Shown: positions 1-8,933, counted from the stretch's first letter. The stretch is 64,000 nucleotides of DNA from Alphaproteobacteria bacterium (GCA_947481575.1 CANKGV010000008.1:1-64000), one strand, 5' to 3'. Translations and numbers: made by a program. The notes: a model not told the origin generated them from the sequence alone.

Positions 1-40
1 CCGCATAGCGAACCCGTCCATACAACTCCACGCCCTTCAT
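1..40 (-). CDS. istA: IS21 family transposase IstA, N-terminal fragment cut by the window edge
   Basis: Only 13 codons are visible, reading MKGVELYGRVRYA from the ATG at 40-38. This matches the start typical of IstA proteins (MKGVELY.RVR.A), the DDE transposase of IS21 elements. A purine-rich GGGTGGGGG block lies directly upstream. The rest of the gene and any istB partner lie to the left of the window, so intactness cannot be judged. Confidence 0.7.
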   Translation of the reverse strand, partial: MKGVELYGRVRYA

Positions 41-149
41 CCCCCACCCTCTGCCAACCGCAAAGGGCTATCTGCTGCCGGACTTTTACTCCGGCGCAAC
101 CGGACAAACCCGGCCGCTTCAGTGAGGGAGTTTTGCTCCGGCGCTTACA
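1..149 (-). mobile_element. IS21-family insertion sequence, 5' end (partial)
   Basis: The minus strand starting at 149 begins TGTAAGCGCC and carries two related copies of a CTCCGGCGC-type block (plus-strand positions about 82-99 and 130-147). This fits the multiple terminal repeats of IS21-type elements, which begin with TG. The transposase start codon lies 109 bases inside, at 40, and reads out of the window. The element end falls right at the stop codon of the next ORF, so it supplies the TAA that ends it. The terminal boundary at 149 is inferred from the repeat and not from a target duplication, because the other end is not in the window. Confidence 0.55.
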
Positions 150-726
150 CGGTAAGCATGTCGGACGCGAACCGCATGATTTCGATCGTAGCGGCTCGAT
201 AGCCTTTCCCACCGGTTGCAACTTCCGCAACTTGGCATAGCGCTGCCCATGTTCGAAGAACCCGCCTTCGTTGTGATTGATGTAGCCGATGCCGGGCGAT
301 TATGTCGGCACCGCACGAGATCACCACCTCGTGGATATCGCCGCGGATCAGAACCTCGCGATGACCGAAGGCCGTCGGCACCGAGTAGTCGGTGCTGCGG
401 TAGCGCATCAGGGACAGCGAGCGAACGCGACCTGCCCGCTTTTCCCAGGCGTCATGAGGGATCGGGCCCAGGTAGTTCCGCCGGATCAACCCGACCAGTC
501 CGTCGACCTTGCCCCTGGCCTTGCCCTTACCGGGCCGGCCGAACCGGTCGGCGAACAGGTAGTGCAACTGCAGTTCGCTAAACGACACCAGCGACGCTTG
601 CCGGCCACCCGACGGTGCGCGCACAGCCGGTCCATAGAAGACCAGCCCCCCCACCAGCAGGGCTGCCGGCAGCAGGATGGCGGAGTCCAACAGCCAACTG
701 AAAGCGCTCACCAGCGTCGAAATCAT
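145..726 (-). pseudogene. Degenerate IS21 istA remnant
   Basis: The reading frame encodes 193 residues. Its middle part is clearly the C-terminal half of an IstA transposase: FSELQLHYLF, DRFGRPGKGKARGKVDGLVG, then RAGRVRSLSLMRYRSTDYSV, FGHREVLIRG and HEVVISCGADIIARH. Between NYLGPIP and the KRAGRV block roughly 60-90 residues usual in IstA are missing, so there is an internal deletion. The first 45 or so residues (a hydrophobic LLDSAILLPAALLVGGLV segment) and the last 40 or so do not look like IstA, so the open frame is a chimera of decayed sequence. The stop codon is contributed by the adjoining IS end. It is very unlikely to make a functional transposase. Confidence 0.75.
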
Positions 727-854
727 TGCAGAGCGTCGTTAGCCGGCTTGGGCCGCCAACCGCGGACCGGGGTAGAGTATAGTTCGTGCCGACAAACGGC
801 GCAGACCGGGCAAGGCGATGATCGGGCCGCCAGCACACCAGCGACGGTGAACTT

Positions 855-1100
855 ATGGGCCAGCGGTACATCCTCGTTGACACTCACAACCTAGTGCGGT
901 TGCCGGCCCCTACCTCCGTCGCGGCGCTGACACATGCGGGCTTGGTTGAAGTGCGCCTCGGGGTTTCCGGTGACGGTGAGGCCCGGCCGTTCGACGTGGT
1001 CGCCCACATTGGGCCCGACGTCGCCCGCAGGCTCGCGCACCAACTCATCGACGCTGCGATCGACATCGAAATCCAGGTGGCCGCCGAGGGTCGTGGATAA
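855..1100 (+). CDS. Hypothetical small protein (weak ORF)
   Basis: An 81-codon frame with mostly G or C at third positions. The C-terminal half reads like protein (DVVAHIGPDVARRLAHQLID, then IDIEIQV). No family was recognised and no convincing ribosome binding site precedes the ATG. Overlapping minus-strand frames here are shorter or less protein-like. It lies between the IS21 remnant and the 3' end of the minus-strand glycan operon. The surrounding stretch 727-1116 holds nothing else I can support, so this may be a gene fragment left by IS activity. Confidence 0.3.
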   Translation: MGQRYILVDTHNLVRLPAPTSVAALTHAGLVEVRLGVSGDGEARPFDVVAHIGPDVARRLAHQLIDAAIDIEIQVAAEGRG

Positions 1101-1116
1101 CCCACGGCGGCCCCGA

Positions 1117-2289
1117 TCAGGAGGTCGGCGGCAGGCGCGCGAGCAGGCGCAACACCTGCTCGTATGGCTCGTCGTAGGGGTAGGCCAACTCCGCCCGTGG
1201 GGCATCTTGTGACATCACCGCGAGGATCGCCCGGCGCAATTTCTCCTCGTCGTAGTTGACGAAGTAGGTAGCGAGGTCCGGGCGGGTCGACGCATCGCCC
1301 GTCACTGCTTCGACCGCGGGGGCATAGTGAACGTACTCGATGATCGGGACATACATGGCGATCGCATTGAAGTACGCGGTGCTGGACCAGTTCGAGATGA
1401 AGAACTTCGCGCGCGCCGCCAACAACATCGGGTGAACATCGGCGACGACGACGCGCTTCTTGGGTGACCGCGCAACCACTTCGCCGATCCGCCGCACGTA
1501 GTCCGGCGTGGTCTTCGGATGGCGCTTCACCACGATCGGCAGGTCGGGAACGACTTCCGAGAGCACGCGAAGGGTCTGCTCGAATAACTGGATGAACTCA
1601 TCCTGGTAGAAGGTGAGATTAGGAGGATCCAGACTGGAAAGGATGAAGACTGCAATCGCCGGGTCACCGCTGATCCCAATCTCAGCGAAGTGCGCTGGTG
1701 CCACTTCGCTAAGATAGTTGTGCCATACCTTACGCGAGCTGGGCGAGCCGATCATGTACCGCGGCGTATCGGCCACGTGCGGAAGATCGAGGGTCACCCA
1801 GTCCTTGTTCTGTGCGAAAAGCGCGCTTGCCGCGACCCGAGGCGGTAATTTGGCATCCGGAAAGCGAATGCGGTCAATGCGTTTTTCGGTATCCGACAGT
1901 CCGACTGGGGTCGCCTGCATAACGTAGGTATGTTTCGGATTTGCGAGGAACAGCAACCGCACTGGGAACGCATTCAGGTAGCCGAAATGCAGGAAGGTTG
2001 CGGTGCCCGACAGCCCCCGGAGCGCTGCGCCAACGAGGAACAACCAGCGATGAACGCCGTTGCGCAACCGCGGCCAGCCCTTCAAGCGCTGGGTCGAGAA
2101 CGAGATCAACTCACCGATCGAATTGATCGCATCGAAGACCACGACGTTGGATCGAATCTCGGGGAGAATGTATTGTGCAAATAACGCAAACACGATGCGC
2201 TCGCCCGGATATCGCCGCGACAATTCCAGCATCAGCGGCACGGATGCGTCGGTAGCGATGAAGGCGCGTGGAAGGAAGACGTAGATCAT
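1117..2289 (-). CDS. Putative capsule/surface polysaccharide glycosyltransferase (GT-B like)
   Basis: This 390-residue protein has no signal peptide. The second half has the features of capsule-type GT-B transferases: a beta strand leading into IVVKRHPKTT (the K-x-HP phosphate-binding motif near residue 250), then VVVADVHPMLLAARAKFFIS and NWSSTAYFNAIAM, a nucleotide-site-like loop with a conserved Ser/Thr. It is the last gene of the minus-strand operon, 48 bases after the sulfotransferase. It probably transfers a sugar, possibly a CMP-linked nonulosonic acid, to the growing glycan in the cytoplasm. Donor and acceptor cannot be told from sequence. The family assignment is by motif only. Confidence 0.55.
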   Translation of the reverse strand: MIYVFLPRAFIATDASVPLMLELSRRYPGERIVFALFAQYILPEIRSNVVVFDAINSIGELISFSTQRLKGWPRLRNGVHRWLFLVGAALRGLSGTATFLHFGYLNAFPVRLLFLANPKHTYVMQATPVGLSDTEKRIDRIRFPDAKLPPRVAASALFAQNKDWVTLDLPHVADTPRYMIGSPSSRKVWHNYLSEVAPAHFAEIGISGDPAIAVFILSSLDPPNLTFYQDEFIQLFEQTLRVLSEVVPDLPIVVKRHPKTTPDYVRRIGEVVARSPKKRVVVADVHPMLLAARAKFFISNWSSTAYFNAIAMYVPIIEYVHYAPAVEAVTGDASTRPDLATYFVNYDEEKLRRAILAVMSQDAPRAELAYPYDEPYEQVLRLLARLPPTS

Positions 2290-2337
2290 CCGGCGCCCAC
2301 CGAGAATCGGTCCTCTAGGCCGGCATTCACCGACCGA

Positions 2338-3324
2338 TCAGACCAAATAGCCGCGTGACGCAAGATCGAGGCCAAACCGCTGGGCCAGTTGCCGATTCCC
2401 TTCGCTGTAGATCGAGCGGAAGACTTCCAGCTGGCGCTCGTTCAACTCGATATCACCGCCGCGCTTCGCGCGCAGCTTGGCGCGGACCGCTGCCGAAATC
2501 TTGCCGAACATGGGCAGATTCTTGGCAAAGGAAAAATTGCCGAGCAGCGCGTACTTCCAACGCTCGTATTGGATTTCGGCGGGAGTTGCACTGGAATTGA
2601 TGGCCTTGTTGTCGACCACATACGTGGCGTGGGGATCAAAGGAAACGCCAAGGATCGAGGTCAGGTTCCGGTAGAACTCGCGCGGGGCGCGGGCCAGATC
2701 CTCGAAAAACAGGATATGGACGTTCTTTTCACCAAAGCCCTCGGCGTAATAATTGACCAAGCGATTGAAATCGATGATGCGGAAGTAGTCGACAACCCAA
2801 TCGCGCGCCTTGTGGCCGCCGCGATTCAAAAAATTCTTGTGCGCGAGATCGAAGTACTCGTCGAAGCTGACAAAGCCGTTGTGGTAGCGCGGCGGCACAT
2901 AGATCAGCCCCTTGCCCCGGTACTTGTAGATGGACTTGATGATGTCCTGCTGGCGGCGGAGGACAACGACGATGTGCGCATCGGGGATCAGTTCCTTCAT
3001 CTTGGCGACGGACCACTGCGGGGCCACCAAGAGAGAGAAATGATCGTTCGAATAGACGAACGCCTTGCCGTGCTCGGCAGCGAGCGCCTTCTGCCGATTG
3101 ATGTGAGCCACATCGCCCGGAAGGAACCCGTCAAAGTACTCGGGGTGCACCAGTTGGCCGCACAGGCGCCCTGCTTCCTCGAACGGCCAATACGGAGTGA
3201 CATCCTCGAAATACTGAATTCCGTAGAACGAAATCTCTTTGTGGGTGGGAAAGAACACGCATTGCAGCGTGCTGCTCCCGGCCTTGCCGTAGCCGATATG
3301 GTAGAAGTTGCGTTCCGCACTCAT
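2338..3324 (-). CDS. Sulfotransferase family protein
   Basis: A 328-residue PAPS-dependent sulfotransferase fold. The 5'-phosphosulfate loop is GYGKAGSSTLQ at residues 9-19, and the 3'-phosphate motif is IVVVLRRQQDIIKSIYKYR in the middle of the protein. I chose the ATG at 3324, which has an AAGGG upstream; the longer frame to 3411 would run into the preceding gene. Such enzymes put sulfate on hydroxyls of sugars using PAPS. It sits between the sugar amidotransferase and a glycosyltransferase, so the likely acceptor is the glycan made by this locus. A second, unrelated sulfotransferase is at 35776. Confidence 0.8.
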   Translation of the reverse strand: MSAERNFYHIGYGKAGSSTLQCVFFPTHKEISFYGIQYFEDVTPYWPFEEAGRLCGQLVHPEYFDGFLPGDVAHINRQKALAAEHGKAFVYSNDHFSLLVAPQWSVAKMKELIPDAHIVVVLRRQQDIIKSIYKYRGKGLIYVPPRYHNGFVSFDEYFDLAHKNFLNRGGHKARDWVVDYFRIIDFNRLVNYYAEGFGEKNVHILFFEDLARAPREFYRNLTSILGVSFDPHATYVVDNKAINSSATPAEIQYERWKYALLGNFSFAKNLPMFGKISAAVRAKLRAKRGGDIELNERQLEVFRSIYSEGNRQLAQRFGLDLASRGYLV

Positions 3325-3358
3325 CAGTAAGCCCTTGCGGCGAAATCGGGGGAGACGT

Positions 3359-4522
3359 TCATTTGGCGGCCGACTCGTCCCAAATGTTGCGCTTGTGCCA
3401 TCCGCCGGCATCGTCCCGGACCCAGACCTTTGGGCTGCGGAACGTGTTAGCGATTGTGTCGAACCACTCCTCGCTGCGATCCACGTACTTCAGCCAGTGG
3501 TAGAGGTCGGACGAACGCACGTGGTCGTACTTGCGCACCATCTCGACGCCTTCTGCCCGCGTCATGTGGCCGTTGCGGATGTCCTTGCACGCATGGTCGG
3601 TGGCGCGGCCATACCCGAACTTGATGAACTTCAGATAGTCGTGGGCCCCGTTCTCGTAGCGGTCATCAAGGTTGGACATGAGACGGTAGGTTCTCTCAAA
3701 CGGGACCGGTGAAGGCTCCCACCCGTAACGGTCGATGACCAGCTTTGAGTGCAAGTTGGCGTCCCATGGATCGAAGTTGCCGATGTATAGGCCGCGCACT
3801 CCGACCCGCTGGATGTCTTCGTCACTTGGGTACTTGAAGCACTCGAGTTCGGTTGCGCCGATCGGGTCTTCTTCGTCGCCGGTGAAGTCCCACCAATCGT
3901 AACCCCGCAGTCCCTGATCGACCCGGTAGCGGTAGGTGAACTCGGGAAAATCATGCATCGAGAGCATGCCGCCCACTTCGGTCCAGCCATGCTCACCCCA
4001 GAACATCAACGGGATGCCGTAGCGCGCCGCGACTTGAATCGGCGCGGTGAAGATGCCGCAGTGATTCTGCCAATTCATGTCGCCGCATTTGCGAAAGCCC
4101 AGGCGGTTCAGGCGAATTAGCATATCGACGGACGGCGAGATGATGATGTGGTCCGCTTTAAACACGTCGGTCATACGCATCAGATTGCGCCAGCCGACAT
4201 CGAGATAGTTGTTGCCGTTGTAGGTCACCAACAGCGGATTGAGGCCGAGCTTCTCTTTGACGAAGTGGACCTGGAAGTAGCTGTCTTTACCCCCGGAAAC
4301 GGGAACGATGCACTCGTAGCCCGAACTGCGGCGATACGGCTCGACCATCGTGAGCAGCATCTCGAGGCGTTCGTCCCAGTCTATGTCCTTTTTCTGCCGA
4401 TGGACGCGACAGCCGGTGCACTCGCCGGAATCGTCAAACGTGAGCGGCACCGCCGAGCTGGAGGGATAGACACAGCGGCTGCACCACCGGAGTGGGGGAA
4501 GGGAAATTAGATTCATGCTCAT
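3359..4522 (-). CDS. N-acetyl sugar amidotransferase (WbpG/PseA family)
   Basis: This adenine-alpha-hydrolase-type enzyme is about 387 residues long. It has an N-terminal zinc-finger-like CSRCVYP ... CTGC pair and the PP-loop VSGGKDSYFQ near residue 85. The central region (WGEHGWTEVGG) is typical of the family that turns a sugar N-acetyl group into an acetamidino group using ammonia from a HisH/HisF pair. Those two genes lie directly upstream in the same operon, 54 bases away. PseA and WbpG, the characterised members, act on pseudaminic acid or diacetamido-uronic acid. With pseB, pseC and pseG nearby, a Pse5Ac7Am-type product is plausible. Start choice is uncertain: ATG 4522, ATG 4516 or GTG 4546. 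Confidence 0.88.
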   Translation of the reverse strand: MSMNLISLPPLRWCSRCVYPSSSAVPLTFDDSGECTGCRVHRQKKDIDWDERLEMLLTMVEPYRRSSGYECIVPVSGGKDSYFQVHFVKEKLGLNPLLVTYNGNNYLDVGWRNLMRMTDVFKADHIIISPSVDMLIRLNRLGFRKCGDMNWQNHCGIFTAPIQVAARYGIPLMFWGEHGWTEVGGMLSMHDFPEFTYRYRVDQGLRGYDWWDFTGDEEDPIGATELECFKYPSDEDIQRVGVRGLYIGNFDPWDANLHSKLVIDRYGWEPSPVPFERTYRLMSNLDDRYENGAHDYLKFIKFGYGRATDHACKDIRNGHMTRAEGVEMVRKYDHVRSSDLYHWLKYVDRSEEWFDTIANTFRSPKVWVRDDAGGWHKRNIWDESAAK

Positions 4523-4576
4523 CTGTAGAAGGGGAGCGTTCGCCACACGATTGGCCAGGCACGCATTAGTGCTGCA

Positions 4577-5365
4577 TCAACGGATGTCCGGTAACTGGTG
4601 GCGCAAGAGCAACTTGGCGTTGGGGTATGCGTTCTCGGTGAAGTGGAAGATGTTGCCGGCGGCGACCGCGGATGCGCGGGTCTCCCGAAAACACTTGACG
4701 AAGTGCAGCGGATTGCCGGCGCCGCCGCAGGCGATCACCGGAACGTTCACGGCATTGGCCACTGCACTGATCGTTTCCAGATCATAGCCGCGAGCGGCGC
4801 CATCGCGGTCAATGGAGGTCAGCAAAATTTCCCCCACCCCGGCATCGATCGCGCGTCTTGCCCATGTTTTCACGTCTGCCCCAACATCGCGGGCGCCGCG
4901 GTCGCAGTAGACCCGCGCCTCGTTGCCGACCATCCGGTAGTCGATACTGGCAACAATCGCCTGGCTGCCGAACGTCGTCGCCATCTTCGTGACTTCGGCA
5001 GGGTTGTCAGCGATCTGCGAGTTCACGGTGACCTTGTCCGCGCCGTTATGGATTCGTTCCCGCACGTCAGCCACGCTGCGAACGCGGCCGCCGAAGGTCA
5101 ATGGAATGCGGCATTCCACGGCGATCAGCCGGATGAATTCCGGGAGGGTCGTGACCGCCTTGTTCCGGTAATCGACCCGGTCATGCCCAAATGGCATTTC
5201 GGCGTCGCCGATGTCAATCACGATCAGTTCGTCCACATCCCATTGGACCATGCGGCGGACGTGATGAAGCGGGTCTCCGATGGCCTGGTGAATCGAGAAC
5301 GATTCACTACGCACCATCCAGCCGTCCTTGAGGAACAGGACGGGGATCAGGCGGCGTTTGTACAC
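4577..5365 (-). CDS. hisF: HisF-like subunit dedicated to sugar acetamidino formation
   Basis: A 262-residue TIM barrel of the HisF family that starts at a GTG and overlaps the end of hisH by 19 bases. The second half retains VASIDYR, GEILLTSIDRDG and IACGGAG. The N-terminal motif is RRLIPVLFLKDGW, where a histidine-pathway HisF has a CLDVKDG motif with a catalytic aspartate; here that Asp is Phe. This change is typical of HisF paralogs working with WbpG/PseA, where the barrel serves as an ammonia conduit and not as a cyclase. The 463-codon open frame that extends to 5968 is an artefact of reading through hisH in another frame. Confidence 0.88.
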   Translation of the reverse strand: MYKRRLIPVLFLKDGWMVRSESFSIHQAIGDPLHHVRRMVQWDVDELIVIDIGDAEMPFGHDRVDYRNKAVTTLPEFIRLIAVECRIPLTFGGRVRSVADVRERIHNGADKVTVNSQIADNPAEVTKMATTFGSQAIVASIDYRMVGNEARVYCDRGARDVGADVKTWARRAIDAGVGEILLTSIDRDGAARGYDLETISAVANAVNVPVIACGGAGNPLHFVKCFRETRASAVAAGNIFHFTENAYPNAKLLLRHQLPDIR

Positions 5366-5988
5366 AAGCCATCCCCGATGAAGGCCGTCAGCAGAGCGGC
5401 GCCGATCAAGGAACTCTTTTCGGGGTGGAATTGCACCCCCGCGATGTTGTCGCGGCGCACCGCGCAGGGGAACGTAACCCCCTCGTACTCGGTCGTTGCA
5501 AGAACGAACTCGCGCGGACAGTCCATGGCGTAGGAGTGGACGAAGTACGCGTCCTTGCCGTCGATGTCGCGCATCAGTGGATCGTCGGGCCAAGTCGCGG
5601 CAATGGTGTTCCAGCCGACGTGCGGCAACCGGACCCGCGATACGACCGGCGCCATGCGCCGCACGTGCCCCGGTATCCATCCGAACCCCCGGTGGGATCC
5701 GAATTCCTCGCACACATCCGCGAGGACCTGCATGCCAACACAGATACCGAGAAATGGCACGCCGCTGCCTCGCACGAGGCGCTCCAGCACCGGGGCGATC
5801 TCGCGGCCGCGCAGATTCGCAAGGACGGTCCCGATGGCGCCGACTCCCGGCAAGATCACTCGCTGGGGGTTGGCAGCGGTCAGCGCGGCGCCGTCTGCGA
5901 CCACGACCGTATCTGGCGCGATCTGCCGACACGCGTTCGCGACGGACTGAACGTTCCCGATGCCGCATTCGACTATCGCGACTGTCAT
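5347..5988 (-). CDS. hisH: HisH-like glutamine amidotransferase subunit
   Basis: This 213-residue class I glutaminase starts MTVAIVECGIGNVQSV. The nucleophile elbow is GICVGMQVL near residue 80, and the catalytic His/Glu pair is in QFHPEKS near residue 190. It should release ammonia from glutamine and pass it through the HisF-like partner (19-base overlap) to the N-acetyl sugar amidotransferase two genes on. Genomic context without any other his gene argues against a role in histidine synthesis. The upstream methyltransferase stop lies 16 bases away, so it is co-transcribed. Confidence 0.9.
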   Translation of the reverse strand: MTVAIVECGIGNVQSVANACRQIAPDTVVVADGAALTAANPQRVILPGVGAIGTVLANLRGREIAPVLERLVRGSGVPFLGICVGMQVLADVCEEFGSHRGFGWIPGHVRRMAPVVSRVRLPHVGWNTIAATWPDDPLMRDIDGKDAYFVHSYAMDCPREFVLATTEYEGVTFPCAVRRDNIAGVQFHPEKSSLIGAALLTAFIGDGLCTNAA

Positions 5989-6004
5989 GTTGGCGACGGT
6001 AGCC

Positions 6005-7087
6005 CTATTGCTTGGTCGCCAGATACTTTAGTTGTGCCTCGCCGTACTTCACGACCGCGAACGGAAGCCCAGCGGAGACCTGCTCGATCTGATCTGACGC
6101 CACCCCGCGCATCAGCTGGCGGAGATCGCCGAAGCCGTGGCGCCCTAGCATGGCTTTGATGTCCGCGGCCGGCTTGTACTCGTACGGCGCGTACAAGAAG
6201 TCCTGAATCCAATACAGTCGGCCGGAATCGACGCCAAGTAGCGCGATGAAGTGCTGGAACAGCGTGGGCGGAACGACCTCGGTCGCCAGCCGCAACGTCG
6301 TAGTCAACAATTCGAGCAATCCGAACCGTCCGTTCACGTACAGGAACAACGTACCGCCCGGCTTCAGGACGCGGGAGAATTCCTTGACGCAGCGTTCGTA
6401 CCCGACCGTGTGATGGATCACACCGTTGGACCACACCATGTCGACCGAACCCGCAGGCAGCGGGATGTCGAGAAGGGATGCGTTGCGGTACTCGATAGCC
6501 GAACCGTAAGGGACCTTGGCGGCCTGGAGCCGAGCGAATTCTAGCCCCTTTTCGCCGATGTCGAGCCCGATAACCTTCTTGGCGCCGAAGCGAGCGATGG
6601 CGGCGGAGAATTTTCCGCTGCCGCACCCTGCATCGACCACGACCTTGCCTTTGAACAAGGCGACCGGGTCGGCGCCGCTCTTCTCCAAGCGTTCTTGCGT
6701 GAACTTGTAGGACTGATCGAAATAGATGTCGTCCGACATGCCCACCCAGATGTCGCTAAACATCCCGGACACCTGCTTCTCGAAACGCCCCTCATCGACG
6801 GCAGCAGCACCAACCGGCGGGAAATGCCCACCCGATACGCCGCTGGTAAGCGTGCTCTCGAGAAACCGCGTGGTACGGTCAAACGCGTCCACGAAAAGCG
6901 GCACAGGGTCCTCACCCTTCTTAAACGCGTCGAGATGCCACAAGAACAGGTTCAGGGACGAGAACATGATTACTGGCCAATAGGCGCGATCTTCCATCCG
7001 CTTGACCACCGCCATGTAGCGCTTGGTCGCTTCGACCGCTGCACGCGGCCATGAAGGATCCGGAGGGACGGGAGCAGGAACTGGCAA
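6005..7087 (-). CDS. Class I SAM-dependent methyltransferase
   Basis: About 360 residues. The N-terminal 130 residues belong to no family I recognise. They are followed by a Rossmann methyltransferase domain with motif I VVDAGCGSGKFS, the acidic strand VIGLDIGEKGLEF and the post-motif VDMVWSNGVIHHTV. I prefer the TTG at 7087 because a GGAG sits 6 bases upstream. The ATG at 7015 is the fallback, and the longer frame to 7240 would overlap the carbamoyltransferase. It follows that gene by 70 bases and precedes hisH by 16. It probably methylates a hydroxyl or amino group of a locus sugar; the position is unknown. Confidence 0.8.
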   Translation of the reverse strand: MPVPAPVPPDPSWPRAAVEATKRYMAVVKRMEDRAYWPVIMFSSLNLFLWHLDAFKKGEDPVPLFVDAFDRTTRFLESTLTSGVSGGHFPPVGAAAVDEGRFEKQVSGMFSDIWVGMSDDIYFDQSYKFTQERLEKSGADPVALFKGKVVVDAGCGSGKFSAAIARFGAKKVIGLDIGEKGLEFARLQAAKVPYGSAIEYRNASLLDIPLPAGSVDMVWSNGVIHHTVGYERCVKEFSRVLKPGGTLFLYVNGRFGLLELLTTTLRLATEVVPPTLFQHFIALLGVDSGRLYWIQDFLYAPYEYKPAADIKAMLGRHGFGDLRQLMRGVASDQIEQVSAGLPFAVVKYGEAQLKYLATKQ

Positions 7088-7157
7088 GAGACACTCCAAT
7101 AGTACAAGCGATGGACCAGGCGGCACACAGGACCCGCCGTGTTGGACGAGGTGGGGG

Positions 7158-8933
7158 TTAAGCCGCCACCTTCTTGCTGACGAGCCAGCCGGACATATAC
7201 AAGTGCTCCATGCCGGAGCGCTCGAAGGTGCTGAGTGCATCGGCCGGAGACTCGACTACCGGTTCGCCGTGCAGATTGAACGACGTATTGAGCACCGCCC
7301 CGACGCCGGTCAGCTTTTCGAATTCCCGGATGAGCTGGTGATAGGTCGGGTTGTCGGCCGCAGTGACGATATTGGGCCGGACCGTACGGTCGTAAGGATG
7401 CAGCGCGGCCGGTATTTCGGCGTGGGCCTGCGCGGTCGTTTCAAACGCCATCGTCATGTACCGGCCGTCAATCCCTTTCGGGTTGACGATGTAGTCCTGG
7501 GCGCGTTCGGCGAGCATACTGGGCGCGAACGGCATCCAAAAATCCCGCATCTTGATCTGCATATTGATCTTGCGGATCGCATCCGGATCCTTGGCGTTGG
7601 TGATGATCGAGCGGGAGCCGAGCGCGCGGGCGCCAAACTCCATTCGGCCGTTCATCCATCCGATCACGCAGCCGTCGGCGAGCAGCTTGGCGACATCGAG
7701 CAGCGAGGCCTGGCGCACGCCGAAGCGGCCGTCGCGGATCTCGTGCTTGAGGAACCGGCTGACGGTATCGGTGTCGTAGCTCGTGCCCAAATAGGCATTC
7801 GCGAACTTGCCCGGCTGGGTGCAATCGCCATCCAACAGGTGTGCCATGTAGGCAGCGCCGATAGACAACGATTCGTCGTGGGCGCCGGGCGGGACGAAGA
7901 TGTCGTTGACCAGATCGAGCTCCCAAACGCGCTTGTTGGCCTTGATGTTCTGGGCAACGCCACCCGAGAAGATCACATCGCGCAGGCCGGTTGCGCGCAC
8001 GGCGTTACCGATCCAATCGCAAATCAGCTCCTCGGTGCGTCGCTGAATCCCATAGGCGATAGCGTCGAAGCGCTGCCCGGCCAAGCGATCACGGAAATGG
8101 AAGAAATTGTCCTTCGGCCGCACCTTGTAGACAAAGTCGAGGCCTTCCACCTGCAAGGTCTCGGCGTAGACTTGGTAGGCATTCTGCGAAAATTCAGGGC
8201 TAGCGTACGGAGCGAGCCCCATCACCTTGTATTCGTGCTCGGCCGGCTTCATCCCAAGCAGCAAGGTGGCGTACCGGTACATGCGGCCGATGTGGCACTG
8301 ATCGGTGTGCAAGATCTCCTGGAGCGGCTGGTCGCGACGCCCCTTCCAGATCGACGCGTTGGCCCGATCGCCGAAACCATCGGCGGTCATGACTAGGAAC
8401 TCACGATCGTCTTCCGGGACCGCCAATAGGCCGTAGTAGGCGTGACAGGCGTGGTGGTCGCGGAAGCTGACCTGCGATTCGCTCAGGCCAAAGGCGTCGC
8501 GCACGTACTTTTTACGCGCCGCCTGCATCCCCGCGACGTCGCGATCATCCCGAATCAGGCTGCGGTCGTAAACGAAGTTCTCGGGGCGATACTTGTCCTT
8601 GAAAACCTCCGCGTAGGAGAGCGTGCGGCCCTCGTACAAGGTCGGATACCAGTAGTCCGTTTGCTCGCGCCAGAAGTCGGTGATCGAGAAGTCGGAGTCG
8701 CGCCGGATCATGAAGTAACTGGGCGGCAATTCGCGCGTCGCGATGGCAACGTGGTCGACATCGCCGGGTTCGATGCCGGCGAGTTTGAGGCATGCCGCGA
8801 TGGCGTGGCGGGGATAGCCGTGCTCGTTCTTGTGGCGGGTGAATCGTTCCTCGGCGGCGGCGGCCACGAGGACGCCGTCCACCATCAGAGCCGCGCTGGC
8901 CTGATGCCCGTCGTTAATGCCGAGAATGATCAC
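7158..8933 (-). CDS. Carbamoyltransferase, NodU/CmcH/TobZ family (copy 1)
   Basis: A 591-residue O-carbamoyltransferase with an N-terminal Kae1-like domain and C-terminal YrdC-like part. The metal histidines are in DHHACHAYYG (near 157), followed by TADGFGDRA, SGGVAQNIKAN, and GRMEFGARALGSRS near 428. The end has NTSFNLHGEPVVESP near 548. The start is a GTG overlapping the dehydrogenase stop in GTGA; the frame upstream is spurious. These enzymes use carbamoyl phosphate and ATP to form a carbamoyl adenylate and carbamoylate hydroxyls. NTSFNLHG (not NTSFNVRG) puts it with copies 2 and 3 in this window and apart from copy 4. The acceptor is probably a nucleotide-activated or lipid-linked sugar. 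Confidence 0.92.
   Translation of the reverse strand: MIILGINDGHQASAALMVDGVLVAAAAEERFTRHKNEHGYPRHAIAACLKLAGIEPGDVDHVAIATRELPPSYFMIRRDSDFSITDFWREQTDYWYPTLYEGRTLSYAEVFKDKYRPENFVYDRSLIRDDRDVAGMQAARKKYVRDAFGLSESQVSFRDHHACHAYYGLLAVPEDDREFLVMTADGFGDRANASIWKGRRDQPLQEILHTDQCHIGRMYRYATLLLGMKPAEHEYKVMGLAPYASPEFSQNAYQVYAETLQVEGLDFVYKVRPKDNFFHFRDRLAGQRFDAIAYGIQRRTEELICDWIGNAVRATGLRDVIFSGGVAQNIKANKRVWELDLVNDIFVPPGAHDESLSIGAAYMAHLLDGDCTQPGKFANAYLGTSYDTDTVSRFLKHEIRDGRFGVRQASLLDVAKLLADGCVIGWMNGRMEFGARALGSRSIITNAKDPDAIRKINMQIKMRDFWMPFAPSMLAERAQDYIVNPKGIDGRYMTMAFETTAQAHAEIPAALHPYDRTVRPNIVTAADNPTYHQLIREFEKLTGVGAVLNTSFNLHGEPVVESPADALSTFERSGMEHLYMSGWLVSKKVAA

Noticed and set aside
2389..3330. 313-codon plus-strand open frame
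   Set aside because: Fully antisense to the sulfotransferase with PAPS motifs; Asp/Val-rich shadow composition.
5366..5968. N-terminal extension of the HisF-like frame
   Set aside because: The extra 201 residues are Arg-rich and overlap hisH in another frame; HisF homology begins only at the GTG at 5365.
4577..5988. Histidine biosynthesis genes
   Set aside because: No other his genes are near, the HisF catalytic Asp is missing, and the pair is contiguous with a sugar amidotransferase.
7023..8396. 457-codon plus-strand open frame
   Set aside because: It lies antisense to carbamoyltransferase copy 1 and the methyltransferase, both with clear motifs; composition is His/Arg/Val-rich as expected of a GC-rich shadow.
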